DNA of 64,000 nt from Fidelibacterota bacterium (GTDB taxonomy: Bacteria; Fidelibacterota; UBA8477; JABMPR01), in contig JAERTJ010000092.1 in assembly GCA_016844945.1 (NCBI GenBank), positions 16,587-80,586 on the forward strand, written 5' to 3'. This document shows positions 25,643 to 35,464 of the stretch, piece after piece. Numbering within the stretch: the stretch's first letter is position 1; each line of letters opens with the position of its first letter. The position numbers were made by a program, and so were the translations under genes. The notes under the pieces were generated by a model. That model was not told where the DNA came from. It did no database searches and saw only the letters and a list, made by a program, of their open reading frames with translations.

Positions 25643-28219
25643 TTAGTTTGTAACCGTATGGACAAGTTGAATACTGGATTGCTCACTTGAAATACTCTGT
25701 GGATCTAGTAGTGTACCCCAGACCTGTGCTGTAAACGGATTAAAGGAATTGATAGATCCATCCGCATTGTAGTTGGCTGTACACAAAGAAGCATCAAAAA
25801 ATACGGTTATTGTTGCAATACCCTGGTCATCCGTCCGGACAATCGGTAGACCGGATGGATCTGTAATTGGATCCCAACCCGCAGCTCCAAAAGCACCAAA
25901 AAGGATCCGCGCATTTTTAATGGCGTTGTTGTAATAATCTGTGAGCATGGCGGTCAACAGTACACCCACCCGCTGCTGGTTTGGTATGTGATTTGGCGGA
26001 GCTGTTGGACCATAGTCATGGAAACTGATACTTGGGATAACCAATAGCTCACCGGGATAAAATGGCAGAAGAAGTAGACTATCTTCTGCTGCATTTACAT
26101 AGCCCTGAATGGTATCACCATTTGCACCGTAGGTCTGTGCAATTACCTGAATATTGTCGAAGGTTCTATCAGAATTCCAGTAAAGGAGCGACCAGGCCAG
26201 ACCGTGGTACTGATCCCCATTCAGGTTCTCGCCATAGGAAAGTGAACCACCAATGACAGATGCAATACTATCTGGTTCTATGTGCCAGTACACCTGGGTT
26301 GAATCTTCAACTGGATTGGTGTACTGATCCCAGATACGAGCACCCATCTCAGCCTGATATTGCCCTCCACCTATGGGTTCAAGCTGACTAATATCAATAT
26401 CAACATCGATAAATGCAGGGGGACCTGCAGCGATGGTGACTGGGACTGCTGTTGCCCTAATTAAAGATGCACCCAGATCCACGCTGGCTGTAATTCTTAC
26501 GGGACCTGATTGTGTACCACTATTCAAGGTCACACTGGCTACACCATAATTTGATTCAACGGTTGTTGATGCACCATCACCATCCAGGTTTGCTCCTGCT
26601 GGAATGGCAGGTCCAAGCTGGAACTGAACATCGTAGGGCTCATCAACCAGCTCACCACGCGCGTCCCGAACTTCAGCACGAATCGTGGTTGAAGCCACGC
26701 CAAACCCACCTGCAACAACAATCTTATTAGGAGCTGAAGGTGGAATAACAATATATGTGGGAAGTCCTGGACGAACTGTAATGAGTACGGAATCCATGAC
26801 ATTTCCAGCGCGTGCATAGATCGTTGCGATACCCGCTGAATCACCAATGTTAAACGTGGAGATAGCTTCTCCGTCTATATTTGTGGTTGAAAATTCGGTC
26901 ACAAAGCCAATATCAGTTTCAAAGGAAACCAGAGTGTTTGGTTCAACTGGATAGCCTGAAGAGTCCATAACGGTTGCCGTAAGTACAGATGAGTTCTCAC
27001 AACCCGAGCCATCAAGTGCTGGCATAGCAATACATTCAGTGGTTAACTCTATTCGAGAAGGTATACGCTGTGGTGGATTTGGATTTTGAGCACGGATAAA
27101 AACCGATACATAGTCTACCGCAGTTCCATAGTATGGATCTTCAATACTGGCGATAATCAGTGCATCGATATCCATACCTAATCCATAACCAAGGTCAGAG
27201 AATGTTGCCTCAGCGACACCTGCTTCATCAGTCCAAGCAGACCCGGTGATAGTTCCAACGTTACTCGAGAAATTCACTTTAAGGGTATCAACACCACGAC
27301 CATAATCATCTTTGACAATTGCATAAATGCGGGCTGTTGTCTCACCATTATCAGCATAGATAGTCGTATCGAGAGTGTTGACTGTTAATTCATATTGATC
27401 GGCGACAAAGAAGTTTAACTCCACAGTGTCAACAAAGGCATTGGCGGAAGTTGAAGCACCTTTAAGCAGGGAGCCAAACTCATAAACCCCTGGATTTTCG
27501 TTCACCAATGTAGTCATATCACTGGATTTCACAGATGCTTCAACCTTGACGATTCCCACACCACCTTCATTATTGAAGAAATTCACCTGGCTGGTTCCGA
27601 TTGCGTTGGTTGAATCAGCTGCACTCTCAAGGTATCCAACCTCACTACCCTCTAAGACGCGATAGTTAACCAATACATTCTTTACAGCCACTCCAAGACT
27701 ATCTCTGACGTTGGCATTGATGGTTGCTGAATAACTGGAGTCTAGTTTGATCACCTCTATGACACCAAAGGTCGGTATCGTAGATGCAAAGAAAGAGGAT
27801 ACTAAATCTTCCATGGGGAGAATGTCGATGGTGATCGTATCTCGCACCGTGTTATCATTGGCATCTGAATAGCGAGCAATGATGTTTACATCAGCTCCGG
27901 GAATTCCAAGATCATCAAAGGTAGCCACAGCTTGACCTGATGAACTGGTTGATATGTTGGAAGCTATAGCGCCAGTAAGAGCAGAAAATACAATCGTTGC
28001 ACCTTCTTGTGGCTCTCCCACGCCGTTGGTCAGTATTGCGGTGACCTTTGCTACCGTTCTACCATTATCAGCATAAATCACATAACGATCCGCTGTAAGG
28101 GACAAATTATATGTTGCTGTTTCTTTCACTGGATCAGAGGGTGTCCGGGTATCACAACCCACAAACATGGTAAAAGAAATAAGGGTCAGAATAAATATCC
28201 GAAAATATATGTTTTTCAT
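25643..28219 (-). CDS. large Ig-like-repeat lipoprotein in the pilus operon
   Basis: The frame extends to 28324, but ATG 28219 is preferred: AAGGAGGT precedes it and it starts a lipoprotein signal peptide (MKNIYFRIFILT onward, lipobox FVGC, Cys22). The mature part of about 836 residues consists of repeated Ig-like units of the Big_1/invasin type, seen as recurring YADNG, AxVxDxxGxPV, VxFxxxxG and GxAxxTF patterns, at least six copies. It lies between the secretin and pilB genes, 28 bp from the former. Outer-membrane anchoring and an adhesive or pilus-linked role are inferred. A strain-variable adhesin merely co-transcribed is the alternative. Confidence 0.8.
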   Translation of the reverse strand: MKNIYFRIFILTLISFTMFVGCDTRTPSDPVKETATYNLSLTADRYVIYADNGRTVAKVTAILTNGVGEPQEGATIVFSALTGAIASNISTSSSGQAVATFDDLGIPGADVNIIARYSDANDNTVRDTITIDILPMEDLVSSFFASTIPTFGVIEVIKLDSSYSATINANVRDSLGVAVKNVLVNYRVLEGSEVGYLESAADSTNAIGTSQVNFFNNEGGVGIVKVEASVKSSDMTTLVNENPGVYEFGSLLKGASTSANAFVDTVELNFFVADQYELTVNTLDTTIYADNGETTARIYAIVKDDYGRGVDTLKVNFSSNVGTITGSAWTDEAGVAEATFSDLGYGLGMDIDALIIASIEDPYYGTAVDYVSVFIRAQNPNPPQRIPSRIELTTECIAMPALDGSGCENSSVLTATVMDSSGYPVEPNTLVSFETDIGFVTEFSTTNIDGEAISTFNIGDSAGIATIYARAGNVMDSVLITVRPGLPTYIVIPPSAPNKIVVAGGFGVASTTIRAEVRDARGELVDEPYDVQFQLGPAIPAGANLDGDGASTTVESNYGVASVTLNSGTQSGPVRITASVDLGASLIRATAVPVTIAAGPPAFIDVDIDISQLEPIGGGQYQAEMGARIWDQYTNPVEDSTQVYWHIEPDSIASVIGGSLSYGENLNGDQYHGLAWSLLYWNSDRTFDNIQVIAQTYGANGDTIQGYVNAAEDSLLLLPFYPGELLVIPSISFHDYGPTAPPNHIPNQQRVGVLLTAMLTDYYNNAIKNARILFGAFGAAGWDPITDPSGLPIVRTDDQGIATITVFFDASLCTANYNADGSINSFNPFTAQVWGTLLDPQSISSEQSSIQLVHTVTN

Positions 28220-28247
28220 GGTGGTACCTCCTTGTAAAGGTAAAAGC

Positions 28248-29678
28248 TTATTCAGTTTCAACCTTTGTCTCCTCGCTTGATTCAGTGTCGCTCTCCTCTG
28301 GTTGATAGATATATGTATCTTCAAGTTCCATCATCCTTTCATTCTTATTGATACCGGTATAGGTATCCTGAACGATGTGAGGAGTAATTTCTATGATTAA
28401 ATCTTTTTTGGTTTCCTGTACAAATTCATGACTAAAAAAGCGACCGATATAAGGGATCTTTCCAAGAAATGGCACGGTATGCCTGATTTTTTTGCGATCA
28501 ACGGCCAACAACCCAGCAATAATGATAGGCTCGCCATCTGGGACGCGGACTGTTGTGGTAGATATGCGTCTTTGAACCCATGGAATATTCCTGGAAGGTC
28601 CAACAAAATCATAAAATGATGAGATCTCAGGTGTGACTGTGGCAGTGATGAATCCATCGCTGTTGACATTGGGTTTTACATTGAGTTTGATACCCACGAT
28701 TTCTCGCTGAACCTGAACTTGTCCCCCTACACCACCACTGGAGAGGATATAAGGAATAATATCAACCATTTCAATAAAGGCTTCGCGACCATTCAGTGTC
28801 ACTACCGATGAGTTCGCCAGAATTTCTGCCTCATTGTTTTTCAGCAGCATATCCAGTGTTAGATCAAAGGCTGACAGTTGGCGACTAAATCCAACCGGGT
28901 TATCACCAGACAATCTCTGAAAGTACATGTTGTCAGGCACTCTACCTGTAGGCAGTGCATTGTATTGCTCAACGATAAATCCATTTTCGCTCTGCTGTGA
29001 CATACCGGGAACCAAACTTCCACCACTTCCCAGAGTCGGAACAGCATTTTCTGCAATAATGGTTGTAATCTGAGCCAATCTCGACCAGTCGATACCAATC
29101 CGATTATCCCCGGCCAGGGTTACTTCGATAATACGAGCTTCAAGCATAATCTGGGTGACAGGGACATCAATACTGCTTATGATATCCATGATTTCAGAAA
29201 TGCTTTTTGGACTGGTATGTATCAGAAGTTTATTGCCACCCTGGTCCACCTCAACCTTTTCAGTAATATCCTGAAGAACGGATTTTACTTCTTCAGCATC
29301 TGCATATTGCAGAGGGATCACATAAGCTTTTCCACCAATCTCTTCTGAAAGTCTACCAGCGGTTGCAACTAAAAATGATTTTCCTACCAGTTCATAACTT
29401 AAACCTGCGGCTCGTACCACTAGGTTGACAGCCTGTTCAATTGGAACATCATCCATGTGGACTGAGATTCGATCCTGACTATTTACCTCGGGGCTTGTAA
29501 CAATATTGTAGCCACTCTCATCGGCCAGGATGGATAGAACTGTTGGGAGATGTGCATCCTCAGCATGAATGGTTATTAATTTCTGCTCGATGGGATTTTG
29601 GTTGAAATCCTGGGCAATAGCAACGCTTGCCACAACCAGCATGAGCATACCGATTAAAATATATCTACTCGTTTTCAT
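28248..29678 (-). CDS. pilQ: PilQ/GspD-type secretin
   Basis: Secretins form the outer-membrane channel for pili. The protein is 476 residues with a signal peptide ending at about residue 22, an N0/STN-like domain (about 34-105), one N1-like KH-fold domain (about 113-175) and the secretin core (about 180-440) with VPFLGKIPYIGRFF and the terminal ITPHIV strand. It is shorter than classical PilQ and shows no AMIN domains, and it ends with an acidic Glu/Ser tail. It abuts the PilP/GspC-like gene, the normal partner. Confidence 0.92.
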   Translation of the reverse strand: MKTSRYILIGMLMLVVASVAIAQDFNQNPIEQKLITIHAEDAHLPTVLSILADESGYNIVTSPEVNSQDRISVHMDDVPIEQAVNLVVRAAGLSYELVGKSFLVATAGRLSEEIGGKAYVIPLQYADAEEVKSVLQDITEKVEVDQGGNKLLIHTSPKSISEIMDIISSIDVPVTQIMLEARIIEVTLAGDNRIGIDWSRLAQITTIIAENAVPTLGSGGSLVPGMSQQSENGFIVEQYNALPTGRVPDNMYFQRLSGDNPVGFSRQLSAFDLTLDMLLKNNEAEILANSSVVTLNGREAFIEMVDIIPYILSSGGVGGQVQVQREIVGIKLNVKPNVNSDGFITATVTPEISSFYDFVGPSRNIPWVQRRISTTTVRVPDGEPIIIAGLLAVDRKKIRHTVPFLGKIPYIGRFFSHEFVQETKKDLIIEITPHIVQDTYTGINKNERMMELEDTYIYQPEESDTESSEETKVETE

Positions 29679-30233
29679 TTAGAATTCTTCCTCTTCATCA
29701 AATTGTGGTCCACGTGTCATGTTCCGGGCTGCTTCAGCAGTTACCGTTCGTCCCTGGAGCGGATAAAACTTGGCTTCCCCATCTCTGAAAGCGACCACAC
29801 CATTTTCCGTGATACGTAATATTTTAAATTTGCCCAGCATATCACCCACCTTGACCTGTTTTTCCATCTGCTGGTATTCAACGGTTGCCCGTGGGGGATC
29901 AAAGTTCATATACAAGCCGCTCACTCGTATTGAATTCGCTTGCATACTTTGAATCAAACGTCCCATTGCATCTGTAAGAAATACGACCTTATTCAGTTTC
30001 ATGGGATTATTCTTTAGCGCAAACCTGAAGGATTCTCTTGATTCAAGTTCAGCTTCCAGTTCGCTAATAACACTTTCTAACTCTTCATCTGTACCGATGC
30101 TGATATTAGCAGATTTCTCAAGGATTTCTCCCCGTTCTGAGCGGATATCAACCAGGAGAAAGGCCTCCCAGATGAAGATAATGACCGCTGCAAGAATGGT
30201 AAGAGACCAGAAGAAGCGTGTCCGTCTATCCAT
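29679..30233 (-). CDS. PilP/GspC-like membrane-anchored connector
   Basis: This 184-residue protein has an N-terminal transmembrane helix (about 8-28), a coiled-coil-prone stretch (about 45-68) and a C-terminal small beta domain (about 118-165, with VEYQQMEKQVKVGDMLGKFK) resembling the HR domain of PilP/GspC that contacts the secretin N0 domain. Classical PilP is a lipoprotein; here there is no lipobox and the anchor is a helix, as in GspC. The gene sits between pilO and the secretin gene, the PilP position, which supports the role. Confidence 0.7.
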   Translation of the reverse strand: MDRRTRFFWSLTILAAVIIFIWEAFLLVDIRSERGEILEKSANISIGTDEELESVISELEAELESRESFRFALKNNPMKLNKVVFLTDAMGRLIQSMQANSIRVSGLYMNFDPPRATVEYQQMEKQVKVGDMLGKFKILRITENGVVAFRDGEAKFYPLQGRTVTAEAARNMTRGPQFDEEEEF

Positions 30234-30789
30234 TGTTCTTACCTTTCAATAGTGTGAGGGTGGATATCTTCAATTCAACATTTTGCTCATTTAGAATTCG
30301 TTCATCTCTGGTATTCTTTAGACGTTCTACACCATTTTTAATGTGAAATTCATTGACCTGGATGAGTCGGACTGAACTTTCCAGCTTGGCCATGAGTACA
30401 CCAAACTGTTTATAGTTGCAGCGGATTTCAAGATCATAAGGAATCTCCACACTGATGCGACCTGTGATCCTGGGTTTGGGTCTCATAAACACGGTTGTAA
30501 TTCCCAGACTATCCAGTGTTACTGTTAGTGTATTCAGAAACTCCATGGATGCAGCGCCAGCAACATCATCGGATTTACTCTCTGCCAGATTTTCCTCGAA
30601 GAGGTTGTACACCTGGTCCAGTTCATTTGAGAGAATCTGTGCGGTAATAAGCTGTTCATTGAGCTTCTCGATCTCACGATCCAGATAGCGGATCTCTGCT
30701 GGTTTGTCACCATAGACCCAATTGATTGTATAATAGAATGCCAGTGATAAAACCAGAACGGTCACGGCAAGAATCTGTACGCGTTTCAT
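30226..30789 (-). CDS. pilO: PilO-like alignment-complex protein
   Basis: This 187-residue bitopic protein has a transmembrane helix at about 6-25, a coiled coil (about 32-75) and a ferredoxin-like C-terminal domain (about 95-185), the PilO layout. PilO pairs with PilN in the inner membrane and links the platform to PilP and the secretin. The family is poorly conserved; the call rests on topology and the pilM-N-O-P-Q order. Its start shares a base with the pilN stop and its end overlaps the next gene by 8 nt. Confidence 0.85.
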   Translation of the reverse strand: MKRVQILAVTVLVLSLAFYYTINWVYGDKPAEIRYLDREIEKLNEQLITAQILSNELDQVYNLFEENLAESKSDDVAGAASMEFLNTLTVTLDSLGITTVFMRPKPRITGRISVEIPYDLEIRCNYKQFGVLMAKLESSVRLIQVNEFHIKNGVERLKNTRDERILNEQNVELKISTLTLLKGKNNG

Positions 30790-31400
30790 TAGCGGCTCCC
30801 TCCCCGTCTGGTTTTTTTCGATTTAGGATCAGGAATATCCAGAGTTGCCCTGACTTCAAAGTTAACCACATCTTGTTCCAGAATGGTCATTCGGGAATAG
30901 CTGGAAAATTTGATATCTGTAAAATCAGAGGCAAAAACCGGGTCATTTTCAAGCCTGTCAATAAATTCTTCTAAAATGTCAAACTCCCGCTCATCAGGAT
31001 AAATACGGGAAACACCAGCAATGGTGAGGTATTTATCCTTAAATGTTAGATGAGTAATCGCCATATCATGGGGTAATAGCCGTCCCAAAGCGTTGAGCTT
31101 TTCAGCCCACAATGTGCGTCGGCCTGATAACTCTGACATAGCCATGATATCGGCCTTTGCCAGGTTTCTCCCTTCTTGCTGAAGATTAGAAATCTGACGC
31201 TCGATTGTAGCGATCTGATCTTCTTTTTCGTCAATAATTCCTGCGTACTGGTTATTCTCAAACAACAGATAACCAAACGTAGTCACCAAAATGATAACTA
31301 CACCTATAAAGGCTGCCCAACGCAACTGTTCTCGGCGTTTTTCAAGCCGAGCTGCCTTGCTGGAAGCCTGGTTTAAATTGATTTTTATGACATTAATCAT
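30789..31400 (-). CDS. pilN: PilN-like alignment-complex protein
   Basis: This 203-residue bitopic protein begins with the PilN signature (MINVIKINLNQ), the short cytoplasmic segment that docks on PilM. A basic linker, a transmembrane helix (about 29-48), a coiled coil (about 55-80) and a ferredoxin-like domain follow. GAGGAATC precedes the ATG. It overlaps pilO by one base and lies 84 bp after pilM. Confidence 0.9.
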   Translation of the reverse strand: MINVIKINLNQASSKAARLEKRREQLRWAAFIGVVIILVTTFGYLLFENNQYAGIIDEKEDQIATIERQISNLQQEGRNLAKADIMAMSELSGRRTLWAEKLNALGRLLPHDMAITHLTFKDKYLTIAGVSRIYPDEREFDILEEFIDRLENDPVFASDFTDIKFSSYSRMTILEQDVVNFEVRATLDIPDPKSKKTRRGGSR

Positions 31401-31484
31401 GATTCCTCGACATGAGCTTCAATATGCTTTTTAGTAGATTCACTAGATGTTAGTAAGTAATTGATTTAGGATTGATACCAGTTG

Positions 31485-32546
31485 CTATTCCAGCAGTCCC
31501 CGCATGGCATACCCGATGGCAACCGCATAAGCGCCTGGATCAGTTATGTCATCATGCATATCATGATGCAGTTGTGCGACAGGGTTATAGATTTCCGCAG
31601 GTACATTGAGCCGATTGGATATGAAAGCATCCAGATCCTTGATGCTTGTGGATGCGCCCACCAGTAAAATTTTGTGGAAATAACTTTCGTTACTCTCTTT
31701 TATATAAAATCTCAAGGAACGACGAATTTCATCAACCAGGTTGTCATAGATTGTGTGTTCAGCAACGCTAACGGTAAAGTCTTTCTGCTCAGCACCTGAA
31801 ATTTTCTGGGTGAGCTCATTAAAGTCTGGTGAACACTTCATGGCTTCAGCTTCCTGATAGCTCACCTCATTCTTTTCTACCAACTCTTTGGTAAAGTGGT
31901 GACCACCAATCTGAATATCACGCGTAAAGAAAGGTGCCTGACGACCCCAGACGACCAGTGTTGATGAAACAGCCCCGATGTTCAGGAAGACATTTGCTCC
32001 ATCCTCAGGTAATCCATGCTCAATCACATAGGAATTGGCCATGGCGACTGCTTCTGAATCAACGATGCCAGGTCGGAGACCGAAATTTTTAACCATTTTC
32101 AGGTGATTTTCCAGGTTTCGCTGGGTGGATGCTACCAGAAGAACATTCAGCTTATCCATTTCCTTGGGATCTTCGCCAAGAATTTGGAAGTCCATCAGGG
32201 CATCGGTTCCATCCATGGGGATGTGCTTTCGTGCTTCAAATTGCAGAGCAGAAGCTAGCTCTTCCTCGTCATCTGTATTCATCATCTTCATTTGACGAAT
32301 ACTTGACTGTTGGTTGCTCAATCCAGTAGTCAGCAATTTAACGCGTTTCGGATTTATTTTCATCTTTGTCAGCAGTCGTTCTGCAGCAGAGATAATCACA
32401 TCCTCATCTAACCGTTCAGGGTCATAGTCTCTACCTGAATCAAAGATGGGTTCTGAACCAAATCCTTGCAGGGTATAACCCTTTGGGGTTTTTTGAAGTT
32501 GTACGATCTTGATCTGATAGCGACCAATGTCCATTCCAATACTCAT
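31485..32546 (-). CDS. pilM: PilM actin-like pilus protein
   Basis: PilM is a cytoplasmic FtsA-like ATP-binding protein that binds the PilN tail. The 353 residues start with MSIGMDIGRYQIKIVQL (phosphate-1 loop), continue with FEARKHIPMD (a family signature at about 106-115), LNIGAVSSTLVVW (phosphate-2 region) and ILLVGASTSIKDLDAFI (adenosine region). The gene overlaps the preceding large minor pilin gene by 4 nt, which ties the minor pilins to the assembly genes in one operon. Confidence 0.94.
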   Translation of the reverse strand: MSIGMDIGRYQIKIVQLQKTPKGYTLQGFGSEPIFDSGRDYDPERLDEDVIISAAERLLTKMKINPKRVKLLTTGLSNQQSSIRQMKMMNTDDEEELASALQFEARKHIPMDGTDALMDFQILGEDPKEMDKLNVLLVASTQRNLENHLKMVKNFGLRPGIVDSEAVAMANSYVIEHGLPEDGANVFLNIGAVSSTLVVWGRQAPFFTRDIQIGGHHFTKELVEKNEVSYQEAEAMKCSPDFNELTQKISGAEQKDFTVSVAEHTIYDNLVDEIRRSLRFYIKESNESYFHKILLVGASTSIKDLDAFISNRLNVPAEIYNPVAQLHHDMHDDITDPGAYAVAIGYAMRGLLE

Positions 32547-34312
32547 CTGTTTTCAATTCTCCTTAGACCTGCTAATTCCAGGCTTGAACTTCCATCTGAA
32601 TTTTTTGTCTCGGGCCATTCCGGAGGAGGAAAAGTCCTTAAATTTCTATCGTAGTGGTAATCTTTTTCATACCCAATTCCTGGACTGATTTGATAGGGTC
32701 CAGGTGCATTTCTTTTTAGGTACCCACGTTTATCCTGGACAACACTTCCAAAGATCATGACTGTACCACGGATATCAGAGGTTCCGGTATGGGGTCTAAA
32801 TGGTATGACACCCCTTCCATCTCCCTTTACAGTCCCTGCATTCATATAATTATATGCCTGGGTGCTGTTCTGCCAGTACTGGATGATAAACGATTCATTC
32901 ATGGCAATCATAGCCGCATTAATTTTAACACCACCATATTCGCTAGAGCCTCCATTACGCGCTCCATTTTCCCTGGTATTGGCAACAATGATATTCCCAC
33001 CTGACAATAAACCAAGCCGATTGGGTGATCCGACTTCAACGTATCCAGTCGTTGGATTTGAATCTGCATATATTAGATCATCCATAATCCATATATTACA
33101 ATTAAGCTCGCGGACTATTGTACTATCATGATATAATTTGTAGGGAACTGGACCAGAGGTGGCAACAGTATAACGACCTGTAATCTCACCTAAAACTTGC
33201 ACCTGCCCACCTTCGATCCAGATCACAGCTTCTGGTGCAGAAATGATATCATCCGTTAACAACTCCGCACTGGGTGGCATGGGAAAATCGAAATGCTGTA
33301 ATTCAAGATCCCCTCTAAAGAAAAAGTCCCCCAGACCATTTATTTGTTTGTAATAGAGTGGATAGTATTTTCTAAGCGTATCATCGAAGGTGACCTGCGA
33401 TTCATCTGAAGGAGGCTGATAGGTTGGCGGAATGATATACTTCCACTGTTTAACGGCGATTTGACCTGCGGAGAAAATGAGACGCGTCATAATATGCCGA
33501 TCCTTGTGGGTTGGGTCAAAGGCATTAATCAATGAGCTCCCGTTATATATATAGTCTGCCTTATTTTTAACCAAGTCCTGACCTTCGTAGGGAGGCCATT
33601 CAATGGTCGGCATCGAGTCCTGATGTATCCCCTCGAAAAGGCTTTCGCTATCTTCATCACAATTTGAAAAGTTGAAGGTTCCAGCTGTATAAACCTGACT
33701 CAATTCAAAATCTGGATCATCTTCCTCACCATAATTCACAAAAGTCGGGCACCCATAATCACTCATGGTGATGTCATCATTAGAGTACACGAGACCTTCC
33801 AAAATCTCTCCAGATCCGAAAGTAACCGTCTCTCCCAGCCATGGACCCCCACCTGGTCTTTCCTCATTGGTCAAATACATGAATTCTTCAAATCCCCGGG
33901 CGCTGTAATTCACTTCCATGGTGTATTCGACTTCAATGGGTTGATTGGCAAAGCTGTTATAGGTACTTATGCCTCTCGCACGAGCAACGGGTTGACTCCG
34001 ATGGCTTACCGGGTTTTCACGCATCAATCCCCGGATAGAATCTATTTTTCCTACCATGGCAGGAACTGGACGTGGAGGGAGCAATGTATCGTTCTTCGTA
34101 TACAATGACCCTCGAATGAGAGGTCCACTTCCTTCTGCAATACCCGTCATCGCATTATAGCGGGCACGTGTTTCAGCAAAGCGTTGCATAAACAGAATAC
34201 GTTCACCCATGACGAACTGGAGGTATCCTATTGTAAAACCAAGACTAATGAGCACCATAATTAGAGACACAAAGATAACAAAACCGTGCTGATTTCTTAT
34301 AAAACTTCGCAT
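32543..34312 (-). CDS. large PilX/GspK-like minor pilin (candidate tip subunit)
   Basis: The frame extends to 34366; ATG 34312 is preferred since AAAGGAG lies just upstream and the pilin-like N-terminus (MRSFIRNQHGFVIFVSLIM) follows. The G/F junction with the hydrophobic helix fits prepilin peptidase processing, but the usual Glu at mature position 5 is Val, as in GspK-type tip pseudopilins. At 589 residues it is far larger than typical PilX. The C-terminal region is Pro/Gly- and aromatic-rich with beta-type repeats of the kind GGNIIVAN. Its family could not be named; the tip role is inferred. Confidence 0.72.
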   Translation of the reverse strand: MRSFIRNQHGFVIFVSLIMVLISLGFTIGYLQFVMGERILFMQRFAETRARYNAMTGIAEGSGPLIRGSLYTKNDTLLPPRPVPAMVGKIDSIRGLMRENPVSHRSQPVARARGISTYNSFANQPIEVEYTMEVNYSARGFEEFMYLTNEERPGGGPWLGETVTFGSGEILEGLVYSNDDITMSDYGCPTFVNYGEEDDPDFELSQVYTAGTFNFSNCDEDSESLFEGIHQDSMPTIEWPPYEGQDLVKNKADYIYNGSSLINAFDPTHKDRHIMTRLIFSAGQIAVKQWKYIIPPTYQPPSDESQVTFDDTLRKYYPLYYKQINGLGDFFFRGDLELQHFDFPMPPSAELLTDDIISAPEAVIWIEGGQVQVLGEITGRYTVATSGPVPYKLYHDSTIVRELNCNIWIMDDLIYADSNPTTGYVEVGSPNRLGLLSGGNIIVANTRENGARNGGSSEYGGVKINAAMIAMNESFIIQYWQNSTQAYNYMNAGTVKGDGRGVIPFRPHTGTSDIRGTVMIFGSVVQDKRGYLKRNAPGPYQISPGIGYEKDYHYDRNLRTFPPPEWPETKNSDGSSSLELAGLRRIENR

Positions 34313-34325
34313 GTTAACTCCTTTA

Positions 34326-34979
34326 TCATGGTACAGTTGTTCCTGTTGATCCTGATGAACGCCCAAAGTATTTATCCTTAGCCCATACGATGCGCTTGAA
34401 TTTCATATACTCAGTTGAAGCCTCGCCTTGGGTTTTGGTGGTGACTGAAATTACCAATTGAATCTGCCAGAGACTCTTTTTTAATCGAATCTTTGCTGAA
34501 CTTCCGCCGAGCTGCTGCCTGTAGGGATTGGGTTCTGGAGATTGAGCGAGTTCATACACCTTAAATTGCTCAAGGGCAATGATACGCTTTCCTTCATCCT
34601 TATATGTACCTTCAGCAGGAAAATCAGCATATTTCAGCAAGGGCTCTCCATTTTTAAGGAGGCCATCATGTTCTCTCGCTTGAATATTGAGTAAGGGTTC
34701 AGGTTGTGGTTGCTTAATGAGCAGGCCATCATAATTCGCGAGATACTCACGCTTCTGTACAAACTCAGCAGTCTCAATTTTCTCGACAATGAAATCAATA
34801 CATTCATACCCATAGAAACGAACATCCTTGGTAACCCAATCGTCCTGGTAAAACCCCACGATTGAGGCAATACCAGTACCAAGACCAATGGTTGCAACTG
34901 AGGCAATCACCATAGAGGTAACTAACTCAATGAGCGTAAGCCCCTTAGAGTATTTCTTGCTGTGCATGAAGTTCTTCAC
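34326..34979 (-). CDS. PilW/GspJ-like minor pilin
   Basis: This 217-residue protein has the prepilin N-terminus KKYSKGLTLIELVTSMVIAS: cleavage after Gly, Glu at mature position 5, then the hydrophobic stem helix. Its size and its place between the I-like and K-like genes match PilW/GspJ-type minor (pseudo)pilins, which prime assembly and form the tip with GspI/K. ATG 34979 overlaps the upstream stop (ATGA); an alternative ATG lies four codons later. Confidence 0.8.
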   Translation of the reverse strand: MKNFMHSKKYSKGLTLIELVTSMVIASVATIGLGTGIASIVGFYQDDWVTKDVRFYGYECIDFIVEKIETAEFVQKREYLANYDGLLIKQPQPEPLLNIQAREHDGLLKNGEPLLKYADFPAEGTYKDEGKRIIALEQFKVYELAQSPEPNPYRQQLGGSSAKIRLKKSLWQIQLVISVTTKTQGEASTEYMKFKRIVWAKDKYFGRSSGSTGTTVP

Positions 34980-35464
34980 CTGGACCTGAAGACTGATGTC
35001 TCCATCCTTAATTCCAAAGGTTCACCATCTGGATCGCCAAGGTGATCCACCCACTGGATGTACATCTCTAATTTATAATAGGGACTATCCTCCATGGGGT
35101 CATGATCCGAATGTCGGGCAGTGGTTGGTAATCTATAAATCTTAGCTTTGAAATATTCCTCATCTCCTTCTTCATTGGAGTCAGGATTATAGAGAACGAC
35201 GTCCCGCCCTCTCATATCTCCAAGCAGATCATTGTCATTCACATTGCCATCCAGGAATCGAATCATCCAATAATCCATTTCACTGCGGAGCTCTTCAAGC
35301 GCTCGTTGTTGCATGATAGTTTTTCGCGCCTGAGACCGGGCATAGCTGACCCCGTAAAACATGGTCGCAGAAGTGGCAGCCATGATCAGTATCCCAATCA
35401 CGACTTCAATGAGCGTGAACCCCTTGGAGTTCCTATTCACCCAACTTTGCTGACCTGGTATCAA
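34976..35464 (-). CDS. PilV/GspI-like minor pilin
   Basis: This 162-residue protein has the prepilin signature NSKGFTLIEVVIGILIMAAT (cleavage after Gly, Glu5) and a short globular domain. It resembles PilV/GspI in size and gene order and is directly adjacent to pilT (1 bp apart). It overlaps the next pilin gene by 4 nt. Assignment among minor pilin types rests mostly on order, since the globular domain is not distinctive. Confidence 0.8.
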   Translation of the reverse strand: MIPGQQSWVNRNSKGFTLIEVVIGILIMAATSATMFYGVSYARSQARKTIMQQRALEELRSEMDYWMIRFLDGNVNDNDLLGDMRGRDVVLYNPDSNEEGDEEYFKAKIYRLPTTARHSDHDPMEDSPYYKLEMYIQWVDHLGDPDGEPLELRMETSVFRSR

